In this document: positions 19,727 through 26,182 of the stretch, in pieces | Layout: the number at the start of each line of letters is the position of its first letter | Numbering within the stretch: position 1 is the stretch's first letter | Assembly: GCA_020721865.1 (NCBI GenBank) | Contig: DYLW01000027.1 | Location: 1-34,843, forward strand | Direction: 5' to 3' | Origin: Leptospira biflexa | GTDB taxonomy: Bacteria; Spirochaetota; Leptospiria; Turneriellales; DYLW01 | DNA: 34,843 bases | Notes under the pieces: model-generated | Seen by the model: the letters and a program-made list of their open reading frames with translations, nothing else | Database searches by the model: none | Told to the model about the DNA's origin: nothing | Program-made: the position numbers and the translations under genes

Positions 19727-19765
19727 GAAACACATCGCTTCGGTTGTGCTCAGTGTCAAAATCAC

Positions 19766-20653
19766 TTATAACCAATTCACACTTTTCAAGTTTCGTTTTA
19801 TTCCTCTTTGGTACTTATATTTGGGATATCCAATTATTATTGATGTTAATACTTGATTTGATTCCGGTATTTTGAATAATTTTCTTAAATCCTTACTTTT
19901 GTCAATCGCCGGAGGTATTATGCTCATAATTGAACCCCCCAAGCCCATTGAATGAGCTGCCAACATTCCATAAGTTGCTGCTATGTACAAATCTTCAGTA
20001 ATGTCTTCTCCATTGCGATCTGAATGGAAAAGAATCATCGCTGGTGCATATCTGGTGAGCGTATCTTCAGTCCCTTTCTTCAATTCGGGAAGTCTGCTCT
20101 TTAATAAAGGAACTAAATGATTTTCCATTGTTTTAAACTTTTGTATTCCGACTTCCTTTTTAATGAAATACGATATTATTGGATTCTTTAATTTATCCAC
20201 CAAGGAATCATAAAATTCAATCATATAGGGCAAGGCTTTTTTAATTGTCTCTGGATTATTGATAACGGTAATTTCAGTTTTTATTGGTGGAAAACCGGGC
20301 GGAGAAAACGATATTGCATCAACAATTTTTTCTAAAACATCTTTTGCAACGGGTTTGTTTTTAAAATTTCTTATTGCCCTTCGTGTATAAATTAAATTAT
20401 AAAATTCATTCTCATAGTTTGGATGAACTGGCAATTCAAAAAAATTGTTATTATAAGACAATCCAGTAATTGTAATTGATTTTGTGGGGCATATAGCCAT
20501 GCACTGACCACACTGAAAGCATAGATCAATTCGATCATTTCTGTACGACATTTGATCAGATTCATTTTTTATTAAAATTTTATTGGGACAAACTTCCGCA
20601 CAAAGTCCGCATGCTTTGCAGGAATCGCCATTGAAAAATATTGGGGAATTCAT
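19766..20653 (-). CDS. Ferredoxin-nitroreductase fusion (two [4Fe-4S] clusters plus FMN nitroreductase domain)
   Basis: Residues 12-22 (CKACGLCAEVC) and 45-55 (CFQCGQCMAIC), each followed by P, are complete CxxCxxCxxxCP motifs for two [4Fe-4S] clusters. From about residue 85 the nitroreductase fold begins with YTRRAIRNFKNKPV, the usual phosphate-binding Arg region for FMN. Near the end LYIAATYGMLAAHSMGLGG is the conserved second half of the flavin site. At 295 residues it has normal length for this fusion type. Such proteins pass electrons from an iron-sulfur domain to FMN and reduce nitro- or quinone-like compounds; the substrate is unknown. An AGGAG site precedes the ATG. A 58-codon frame upstream overlaps its start by ATGA. 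The gene is AT-rich and bracketed by 38-bp direct repeats. Confidence 0.9.
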   Translation of the reverse strand: MNSPIFFNGDSCKACGLCAEVCPNKILIKNESDQMSYRNDRIDLCFQCGQCMAICPTKSITITGLSYNNNFFELPVHPNYENEFYNLIYTRRAIRNFKNKPVAKDVLEKIVDAISFSPPGFPPIKTEITVINNPETIKKALPYMIEFYDSLVDKLKNPIISYFIKKEVGIQKFKTMENHLVPLLKSRLPELKKGTEDTLTRYAPAMILFHSDRNGEDITEDLYIAATYGMLAAHSMGLGGSIMSIIPPAIDKSKDLRKLFKIPESNQVLTSIIIGYPKYKYQRGIKRNLKSVNWL

Positions 20654-20826
20654 TTTCTCTGCTCCTCATAGTCATTCGGATAGTTATTCGGCATTGTCCT
20701 CAAACCGTGCATATAGGACGTTTTGCCTGCAACCTCCAAAGGTAGTACAAATTGAGGAACCCACTTGTCAATGTAAAAAGATATTTTTCCGGAGTCAACC
20801 GGGGGTGGATTGGTGGCCGTGCTCAT
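20650..20826 (-). CDS. Possible 58-aa small ORF translationally coupled to the nitroreductase
   Basis: The reverse strand carries ATG at 20826, 58 codons and TGA at 20650-20652, overlapping the nitroreductase ATG as ATGA. The product begins MSTATNPPPVDS, is mixed polar and aromatic in the middle (KWVPQFVLPLEVAG) and ends NDYEEQRK. The last codons include the nitroreductase ribosome site (GAGGAG). A broken counterpart with the same first 12 residues lies at 19574 upstream of the DUF3843-like gene. Against it: its start lies antisense to apparent T9SS-gene remnant DNA, there is no clear ribosome site, and an open frame this short can occur by chance. Confidence 0.35.
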   Translation of the reverse strand: MSTATNPPPVDSGKISFYIDKWVPQFVLPLEVAGKTSYMHGLRTMPNNYPNDYEEQRK

Positions 20827-20828
20827 CC
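20791..20828. repeat. 38-bp direct repeat B, copy 2
   Basis: It matches 19537-19574 at 37 of 38 bases. The decayed T9SS-domain sequence starts directly after it. Confidence 0.9.
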
Positions 20829-20885
20829 CATTGTGCGGTGGTGGCAGACGAGAAGCAATCGGATTGCCGTGGTGAAATAAGGGTG
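20829..20885 (+). pseudogene. Decayed 3' end of a T9SS-substrate gene
   Basis: The DNA parallels the last codons of the giant gene (17410-17470). Shared are GACGAGAAGCA, then ATTGC[G/C]GTGGTGAAATAA and the following ggtg, with small deletions between that shift the frame. The end reads RIAVVK-stop, against KIAVVK-stop in the intact gene. It is a remnant of a sorting-domain coding sequence, not an expressed gene. Confidence 0.65.
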
Positions 20886-20939
20886 GGGATAACGAATACG
20901 GACAGAAAATATGTTACCGTGCTGAGCGAAGCCGCACTA

Positions 20940-21003
20940 AACACAGTTGATGGTTCACCCAGTGCGACCGGGATTTATCTTTTTCCTTGCCGGTGAATAT
21001 GAT
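20940..21003 (+). pseudogene. Possible second T9SS sorting-domain remnant
   Basis: The frame reads VDGSPSATGIYLF and then, after a one-base shift, LAGEY. This follows the conserved ending of sorting domains (…G-x-x-SGIYFxxLxAGEY). The match is protein-level and short, so I hold it loosely. Confidence 0.4.
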
Positions 21004-21011
21004 TTTTAGTA

Positions 21012-21023
21012 ATATGTACATAT
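21012..21023. promoter_or_regulatory. Candidate operator of the toxin-antitoxin pair
   Basis: ATATGTACATAT is a perfect 12-bp palindrome 24 bases before the antitoxin start. Phd/YefM-type antitoxins bind such palindromes to repress their own operon; use here is inferred. Confidence 0.45.
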
Positions 21024-21047
21024 ATTCAACTAGTAGGGCATGCAACT

Positions 21048-21275
21048 ATGAATAAAATAACGGTCACATATTTAAGAAAAAATATTTTTGATATTCTGAC
21101 TTCGGTATCAAAAGGGAATTCCATTTTGATTGAAAGAAACGGAAAAGAGGTTGCTGTCATAGTACCTGCCAAAATAAACAACTGGCGTGATAAAATTAAA
21201 TCAAAACCAAAACTTCTTGTTTCAGAAGAAGAAGCTTTTATACCGGTTGAGGATGTCTGGAAAGACTACTTATGA
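21048..21275 (+). CDS. Phd/YefM-family antitoxin
   Basis: The protein has 75 residues. The first 50 fit the Phd/YefM DNA-binding and dimerisation fold: ITVTYLRKNIFDILTSVSKG, then the hairpin SILIERNGKEVAVIVPA. The remainder is a charged toxin-binding tail ending EDVWKDYL. It neutralises the PIN toxin encoded directly downstream and probably represses the operon. Its stop overlaps the toxin ATG by four bases (ATGA at 21272-21275), so the two are translationally coupled. A perfect palindrome lies upstream at 21012-21023. No clear ribosome site is seen. Confidence 0.85.
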   Translation: MNKITVTYLRKNIFDILTSVSKGNSILIERNGKEVAVIVPAKINNWRDKIKSKPKLLVSEEEAFIPVEDVWKDYL

Positions 21276-21682
21276 AACCGTCAAAGAAAACGACCCGCTA
21301 CCTTCTGGATACGAATGCTTTCATATTCTGGATTCTTGGAGACGAAGACCACAAAGAACTTGCAGGCTTTATCGATGCTGAAAGTGAAAAGGGCAATGTT
21401 TATATTTCTAATATTTCCTTTTTAGAAATAGGCCTTCTTGTAAAGAAAAAGCGAATTAAGATTGATAATATTCTTTTATGGTATAACGAACTAAAGGATT
21501 ACTCCCCCGCAAAATTTATTGATCCCCATCCATCGGAGATGCTGACATCAACCCTTCTGCCAGATTTTCATAAGGATCCCTTTGACCGGCTTCTGGTAGC
21601 CCAGGCTGCTGCAATGGATGCAGTGATGGTAACAAGTGATAATACAATCAGAAAATATAAGGTAAAAACTATTTGGCTATAA
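21272..21682 (+). CDS. VapC-like PIN-domain toxin (ribonuclease)
   Basis: The 136 residues cover a complete PIN domain. Acidic metal-binding positions are visible: D13 in LLDTNAF, E52 in ISFLEIGLL, D105 in DPFDRLL and D123 in VTSDN. Toxins of this family cut RNA, often tRNA or rRNA sites, when the antitoxin is lost. The pairing with a Phd/YefM antitoxin rather than a VapB of AbrB type is common for the DPFDRLL subgroup. The pair sits inside the repeat-rich accessory region, where it may stabilise the segment. The gene appears intact. Confidence 0.88.
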   Translation: MKPSKKTTRYLLDTNAFIFWILGDEDHKELAGFIDAESEKGNVYISNISFLEIGLLVKKKRIKIDNILLWYNELKDYSPAKFIDPHPSEMLTSTLLPDFHKDPFDRLLVAQAAAMDAVMVTSDNTIRKYKVKTIWL

Positions 21683-21827
21683 TTTAATAGCCTTGTCTAT
21701 TTGGTTGTTATGATAACCTCACAACGCTTTAATTGTCTTCCTTACGGCATCCGTATTGTCGGCATTAAGGCTTCCGTGCCGTCCTCAATCGCCGATGGTT
21801 ATATCCGTACATAATTCGCAGGAATAG

Positions 21828-21850
21828 ATAAGGGCAGGAGATGCCCTTAT
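21828..21850. other. Perfect 9-bp stem-loop of unknown function
   Basis: ATAAGGGCA (21828-21836), loop GGAGA and TGCCCTTAT (21842-21850) pair perfectly. No T run follows on either strand, so it is not a standard terminator. Confidence 0.7.
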
Positions 21851-21934
21851 AAAATGTACGCAGTTTACGAAAATTATGAACCCCGGACCATATCCAACGA
21901 GAGGTTAAAGTCACTTCAACATTCGTGATAAGAA

Positions 21935-21983
21935 ACTTTAATTTGCAACTAAAATCCGCCTTATGGGGTCGCTATCCGGGTTG
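21935..21983. repeat. Right copy of 49-bp direct repeat
   Basis: It is 48/49 identical to 3-51 in the same orientation and lies just before the receiver-kinase gene. The single difference falls at a synonymous third position of the minus-strand frame that ends in both copies at the same TAA. Confidence 0.85.
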
Positions 21984-22042
21984 TATATTGCCCAAAAAGG
22001 AAATAAATTGACGCACAGGTGTGGCCTCTTAATAATAGCCGG

Positions 22043-23206
22043 ATGACGGAGAATGCCCGAATATTATGTCTGGATGATTCCGTAATTGAGCTGGAAATTC
22101 TCAAGCACCAGTTGAGAGGAGACAAAAACAATGCATATAATGCTGTTTTTTTTACCAGCCCGGAATTGGCTAAGGAGAAAATTCTCCAGAATGAGTACGA
22201 TGTGATTATTCTGGACTACCAGCTCCCGGGAACAACTGGATTGGCCATCTATGATTTTATCCAAACAACGTCCCTGAATGCAAAGACCCCTGTCATTATG
22301 ATGACTGGTGAGGGAGATGAGAATATTGCCGTGGAGGCCATGAAAAGAGGGGTTTTTGATTATTTTGTGAAAGGAAATATTAACAACCATACCTTTCAGC
22401 GCTCCATAGAGTATGCCATTCGGAAAAAAGATTTGGCAAAGAAAAAAGAACAAGACGATGCCCAGAGAAAGATAATGCAGATGAAAATGGTATCCCAGTC
22501 CAAGCTGGCGTCTATGGGAGAAATGGCCACCGGTGCAGCCCATGAAATTTTCCAGCCGTTGAGTGTTATCCGGGGAAATCTGGAGCTGATGGAAATGGAT
22601 CTTGAAGGAGGAGAAATAGATCCCAGTGAATGGCGTGGAATCTTTCCGGTTCTTTACAGGAGCATAGATAAAATACAGACAATTGTGGATCATCTTAAAG
22701 TATTTGGACGTAGCAAGGAAAACCAAAAAGTGGAGACATCCATAACAAATATTTTGGAGAATGTCCTCTTTTTTTGGAGAGAAAAATTTGAGAAGGATGG
22801 AGTTCGGGTGATCAAAGAGTTTGCCGAAGATTTACCTGTTCTTTATCTGGAGAAGGGAGAAACGGAACAGGTTCTGATGAATCTATTCCAGAATGCTCAT
22901 GACTCTCTGAAAATCAAAGATGGGGAAAGAGAGATCACCATTTCCGCTGGAATCAAAACCACACCGGGAATGGAATTATGGCTGGAGATAAAAGACAATG
23001 GCAATGGTATCCGGAAAGAGCATCTGGATAAAATCTTTGAGCCATTTTTCACCACAAAGGAAGGAAACCAGGGTATGGGATTGGGATTATCGGTGGCTTA
23101 TGCAGTGATTACCAGCATGGGTGGAAAGGTTGATGTGGAATCAGAATATGGAAAATATGCCAGTTTCACATTAAGGTTTCCGGAAAAATTATTTATACAA
23201 CAGTAA
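22043..23206 (+). CDS. Receiver domain-histidine kinase (no sensor domain)
   Basis: From ATG 22043 the protein has 387 residues. Residues 1-125 are a receiver with acidic pair D11/D12, phosphoacceptor D58 (IILDYQLPG), T88 and K110. A coiled linker of about 30 residues leads to a HisKA domain with H167 in AAHEIFQPL. The ATPase domain shows the N box (NLFQNAHDSL), G1 (DNGNGI), F box (FEPFFTTK) and G2 (GMGLGLS). It probably autophosphorylates in response to phosphorylation of its own N-terminal receiver, so it sits mid-way in a relay. A GTG at 22019 would add eight residues, but MTENARILCLDDS is a typical receiver start. No cognate output regulator is adjacent. A thioesterase gene follows after nine bases. 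Confidence 0.88.
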   Translation: MTENARILCLDDSVIELEILKHQLRGDKNNAYNAVFFTSPELAKEKILQNEYDVIILDYQLPGTTGLAIYDFIQTTSLNAKTPVIMMTGEGDENIAVEAMKRGVFDYFVKGNINNHTFQRSIEYAIRKKDLAKKKEQDDAQRKIMQMKMVSQSKLASMGEMATGAAHEIFQPLSVIRGNLELMEMDLEGGEIDPSEWRGIFPVLYRSIDKIQTIVDHLKVFGRSKENQKVETSITNILENVLFFWREKFEKDGVRVIKEFAEDLPVLYLEKGETEQVLMNLFQNAHDSLKIKDGEREITISAGIKTTPGMELWLEIKDNGNGIRKEHLDKIFEPFFTTKEGNQGMGLGLSVAYAVITSMGGKVDVESEYGKYASFTLRFPEKLFIQQ

Positions 23207-23215
23207 AGGGAAAGC

Positions 23216-23656
23216 ATGAGCGAAAAAAAAGCAGACATTTCTTTTGACGGATATTTTCAGGCATTGGAAAGTGGGGATATGTCACGGAATCCGTTTCTGA
23301 ATTTTTTTCAGGTGAAAATTATCAGCATTGAACCAGGAAAAGCGATATTAAAAATGCACACGGATTCACACTATCACCAAGGCGGTGGGCTGGTGCAGGG
23401 GGGACTGATTGCGGCACTTTCCGATGAGGCAATGGCAAACGCTCTTTTACGCACCTTGGCCGATGGCGAAATCACAGCCACGGTGGATATCCATCATTCC
23501 CACTTGCGACCGGTTGTTTCCGGAGAAATCATCGCCACGGGAGAAGTGGTTAAAAAGGGGAAGACAATTGCCTTTCTGAAGGGAGATGTTTCCCATAATG
23601 GTAAGATTGTCCTCACATCCACTGCGACGTTTATAATACAGAAATCAGGTACTTAA
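23216..23656 (+). CDS. PaaI-family hotdog thioesterase
   Basis: The 146-residue protein fits a single hotdog domain. The signature HYHQGGGLVQGGLIAALSDEAM matches the PaaI 'HxxGxxHGGxxxxLxDxA' pattern, except that Gln stands where the usual His precedes GG. The acidic residues of SDEA are kept. Later strands TVDIHHSHLRPV and GEIIATGEVVKKGKTIAF are typical of the fold. Such enzymes hydrolyse acyl- or aryl-CoA thioesters in the cytoplasm. It follows the receiver-kinase gene by nine bases, with GGGAAAG as ribosome site, so the two are probably co-transcribed, though no functional link is evident. Confidence 0.85.
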   Translation: MSEKKADISFDGYFQALESGDMSRNPFLNFFQVKIISIEPGKAILKMHTDSHYHQGGGLVQGGLIAALSDEAMANALLRTLADGEITATVDIHHSHLRPVVSGEIIATGEVVKKGKTIAFLKGDVSHNGKIVLTSTATFIIQKSGT

Positions 23657-23736
23657 AACCAAGGCTGTCCCAAATTTTACCAAGAATCCCCTTTATTGGT
23701 TGACTGTCCAGGATAAAATGGAAGAGCATCTATTTT

Positions 23737-24243
23737 ATGATTCGCTCAAAGTGTAGCTTTCATGTTTTCTTTCTCTATGTGATTATTCTATTCGCTGCAG
23801 GTGCAGCCACCTATTATTACGGCATGGATCTGTACGGTCGGGGGTTTCACATCACCTTGGGAGAAATTTTCTTTATTCCAGCCATTATCATTCTGGATAT
23901 TTTTGCCTTGGTGTATCCGCTGGAATCCTGTTATGTCTTGGAGATAAGTACTGCTGGTTTAACATACCGATGGATTTTCAAATTCCAGCGGCGTCATTAC
24001 CCCATCGGCGGACTGGATGGTTATTATACCATGACAGTGCCATCCCGCTACAGGGAATATATGTATGCGTACCCGGTTTACGGCAGCCAAGTGCTTCCCG
24101 CGTTGAGCGAGCACTCCTGTGGGAATTACCAGGAAATGGTGGGGAAGCTGCCGGGAAAACATTTGGGGCAGATCCCCTTTAATTGGAAAAAATACTACTT
24201 GTTATCCATAAAAAGAAAATTACCCAGTTCCCTGGATTTATAA
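23737..24243 (+). CDS. Small two-helix membrane protein of unknown function
   Basis: The 168 residues begin with a helix (FHVFFLYVIILFAAGAATYY) and a second hydrophobic segment (FFIPAIIILDIFALVYPL). A cytoplasmic-looking domain with short strands follows (CYVLEISTAGLTYRWIF, RRHYPIGGLDGYY). This layout resembles small PH-like membrane proteins, but I do not recognise the family. The last third (NYQEMVGKLPG) is polar. It lies 80 bases after the thioesterase and converges on the HAD phosphatase gene with eight bases between. Confidence 0.65.
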   Translation: MIRSKCSFHVFFLYVIILFAAGAATYYYGMDLYGRGFHITLGEIFFIPAIIILDIFALVYPLESCYVLEISTAGLTYRWIFKFQRRHYPIGGLDGYYTMTVPSRYREYMYAYPVYGSQVLPALSEHSCGNYQEMVGKLPGKHLGQIPFNWKKYYLLSIKRKLPSSLDL

Positions 24244-24259
24244 TCCCGGAATCAGGGAA
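24228..24259. terminator. Candidate hairpin between convergent genes
   Basis: TTCCCTG (24228-24234) pairs with CAGGGAA (24253-24259), extendable with a bulged G to a stem of about ten pairs. It overlaps the ends of both convergent genes. There is no T run, so termination activity is uncertain. Confidence 0.3.
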
Positions 24260-25130
24260 ATATAATCATGGTCTCGTTGATAAATCCCATATTCCGGGAT
24301 TTATCCAAGTTAGCTCCGGTGGCATTCACAAGAATGGCCAGGCCGTTATTATTCTTCGCATAGCGGAGCATAGCCAGATCTGTTTTGAGGCTGTCCCCGG
24401 CTATAATGAGAGCATCTCCCTTTTCCGGAGATATCTTTTCCAGAATTTTTGCAACTTTTCCCTCGGCATAGGGGATGGGTTTGGCTACTTCCGTTTGGAG
24501 GATTCCCTTTTCATCGGAAGAGATATCAATTCCAAAAATATTTTCCTCCGGGATATTCCAGTATGGGGAGGCAGCCTGCACCAGCAGAGTGGGTGAGGCA
24601 CTGATAATATAGATTTCATAACCGTTGCCTTCCAGGTATTTTACCAGCTCCACCATTTCTGCGTGCTGGTAGTGGGCAAATACATCGGAATAGAGAGAAT
24701 CTGCCATTTCCCGGAGTTCCTTTTCGGAATATCCGGCAAAAAGCGTGGGATACCACTCATAGGCAATCTGGCGGTCCTTTTCTTCCAGATGACGGTAATA
24801 ACCCCAAACATCCTTTTTATAATTATCCGGAACGCCGGCCATTGCTTCTTTGCGAATTTTTTTCCCGTCCACAAGTGATTTCAAAACTCCGGGTATGGAC
24901 TTTTCCGCAATGCCCTCTGTGATATCTCCATGGATCAACGTTCCGTCATGGTCAAAGACGGCAATTTTTCTTTTTGCGTCCGCATTTTTTTTCACATAGT
25001 TTTCTATGGTTTTCCAGTTCCTGGTTTCCCATATCGGGTTGCTTTTCTGGTATGCGTACATTCCCATAAACAAAAACAACACTCCTGTTATCAATATTCC
25101 TTTGAATATATTTCCGCCTTGTGAGTTCAT
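24252..25130 (-). CDS. Membrane-anchored HAD-superfamily phosphatase (phosphoserine-phosphatase-like)
   Basis: Residues 11-26 (GILITGVLFLFMGMYA) form an N-terminal anchor or uncleaved signal, so the catalytic domain is probably outside the cytoplasmic membrane. Motif I is VFDHDGTL with nucleophile D60 and D62; motif II is IYIISASPT; a Lys near the VAKPIPYAEGK region fits motif III; motif IV is IIAGDSLKTD. The helical cap between motifs I and II fits subclass IB, like SerB or phosphorylcholine phosphatase. The substrate is unknown. The length (292) is normal. It is a lone gene between two plus-strand neighbours. Confidence 0.85.
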   Translation of the reverse strand: MNSQGGNIFKGILITGVLFLFMGMYAYQKSNPIWETRNWKTIENYVKKNADAKRKIAVFDHDGTLIHGDITEGIAEKSIPGVLKSLVDGKKIRKEAMAGVPDNYKKDVWGYYRHLEEKDRQIAYEWYPTLFAGYSEKELREMADSLYSDVFAHYQHAEMVELVKYLEGNGYEIYIISASPTLLVQAASPYWNIPEENIFGIDISSDEKGILQTEVAKPIPYAEGKVAKILEKISPEKGDALIIAGDSLKTDLAMLRYAKNNNGLAILVNATGANLDKSRNMGFINETMIIFP

Positions 25131-25489
25131 ATCCCAAAGATGCCATTCTTATGGTATGGTCAAGATTTTTTCGTTCCTCATCGACGCCCATTTGGGGGAA
25201 ATAGAAAATTATTTTAATTACTGTGAGTTATTCTGGAAATATACTTTTTTGTCTATGGATTTTCTTTTCAAGTGGATAACTTTGGGATGGACATTTGTCC
25301 ATTTCAATATCAATAAATTATTACTATGCAGGGGCGGGAAGGCATATTCTATTTATATATAGATGGTTCGCTCTCTCCCACGAAGATGCAAGGGTATAGA
25401 GAATTATCGAAAAGTAAAAATATGTTCCTTCTGGAATAAATTAAACGCTTTTCATTATAATTCCATTTTTGAAAATTATTCCACGAACA
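25131..25489. other. 359-bp divergent intergenic region
   Basis: It separates the HAD phosphatase (minus) from the unknown exported protein (plus) and should hold both promoters. It is AT-rich. The clearest element is a near-palindrome ATGGACA-TT-TGTCCAT at 25287-25302. No gene is convincing. Confidence 0.5.
25287..25302. promoter_or_regulatory. 16-bp dyad, possible operator
   Basis: ATGGACA and TGTCCAT flank a TT centre with seven perfect pairs. It lies mid-way between two divergent starts. A related shorter dyad (GACAATTGTC) occurs at 33915-33924. Confidence 0.4.
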
Positions 25490-26182
25490 ATGAGGATTCT
25501 GTATTATATAAATGTATTTATTTTTCTGTCATTGTTCACAGAAATATTTTCCATAAACCATAGTCCCTTCTGGATTGTTCCGGAGGAATGTGATTTTCTG
25601 GATTACCGTACCATGGGAAAAAACTGTAATTATCTTGCGGACGACCGCACACAGGAAATTCTTTCTTATACCATGAAAAATGCCAGTAAACCCTTGAATA
25701 CATATCTGAGTGTTATGGAGGTCACGCCATCCAAAAATCCGGGCATTCTGGAAGATCTCAATATTATCTTTGACGCGGATTATTTCACCATCGGGTTTGA
25801 ATTATATACTTTTTTCTACAATAACATTGACCGGCGGGATATTAACAATGAATTAACATACTGGCAGAAATATCTGTTCAAAAAATACAAATCCGGACTG
25901 CATAAAATAATCGACCTGAATCCCATCCCCGGCATGTCCTATGGTACCAGTTCCCATAACCCGTCCTATCCATATATTTTTATCTCCACGCTGGATCAGT
26001 TTTATTTTGACTTAGGGACATTTCCCTACACGGATGATTTACGGAAAAATATTACCAATAAACTGGAATATGCCTATGGGTTTAAATTCATTTATACTCT
26101 CTACCAGGGACTTGTTATACCAAAGAGGAAATATCGAGGGCAAAACCGGAAGCCGGTAAGTCCAGATGAGAATATTCCTTGA
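25490..26182 (+). CDS. Exported protein of unknown function
   Basis: From ATG 25490 the product has 230 residues. It starts with a hydrophobic segment (LYYINVFIFLSLFTEIF) that looks like a signal peptide or anchor. The body is rich in Asp, Tyr and Phe with segments such as DADYFTIGFELYTFFYNN and FYFDLGTFPYTDD. No known domain is recognised. A TTG at 25469 would extend it by seven residues. Its last 68 bases overlap the 3' end of the convergent hisZ-like gene, so the basic C-terminal tail (KRKYRGQNRKP) is encoded antisense to that gene. Confidence 0.6.
   Translation: MRILYYINVFIFLSLFTEIFSINHSPFWIVPEECDFLDYRTMGKNCNYLADDRTQEILSYTMKNASKPLNTYLSVMEVTPSKNPGILEDLNIIFDADYFTIGFELYTFFYNNIDRRDINNELTYWQKYLFKKYKSGLHKIIDLNPIPGMSYGTSSHNPSYPYIFISTLDQFYFDLGTFPYTDDLRKNITNKLEYAYGFKFIYTLYQGLVIPKRKYRGQNRKPVSPDENIP

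Larger units (their letters stand above)
19188..19765. other. 578-bp non-coding stretch with repeat copies and decayed coding DNA
   Basis: No intact gene is convincing. The stretch contains the presumed promoter of the DUF3843-like gene, a 28-base segment at 19409-19436 that resembles 20762-20790, 38-bp repeat copy 1 at 19537-19574 and 22-bp repeat copy 2 at 19705-19726. An open frame on the plus strand from about 19511 to 19690 has no start and reads GGTGFLGKES then STGGGLVAVLI; it looks like a gene fragment of unknown origin. Confidence 0.6.
21683..22018. other. 336-bp intergenic stretch with hairpin and direct-repeat copy
   Basis: No gene is apparent. It holds a 9-bp perfect hairpin at 21828-21850, a weaker dyad (TTAAAGT 21905-21911 with ACTTTAA 21935-21941) and the right copy of the 49-bp repeat. 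The promoter of the receiver-kinase gene is expected at its right end but I see no clear boxes. Confidence 0.6.

Noticed and set aside
17548..20828. Integron cassette array
   Set aside because: Repeats A and B lack the RYYYAAC / GTTRRRY core sites and secondary structure of attC, the genes do not share one direction with an integrase, and no integrase is present.
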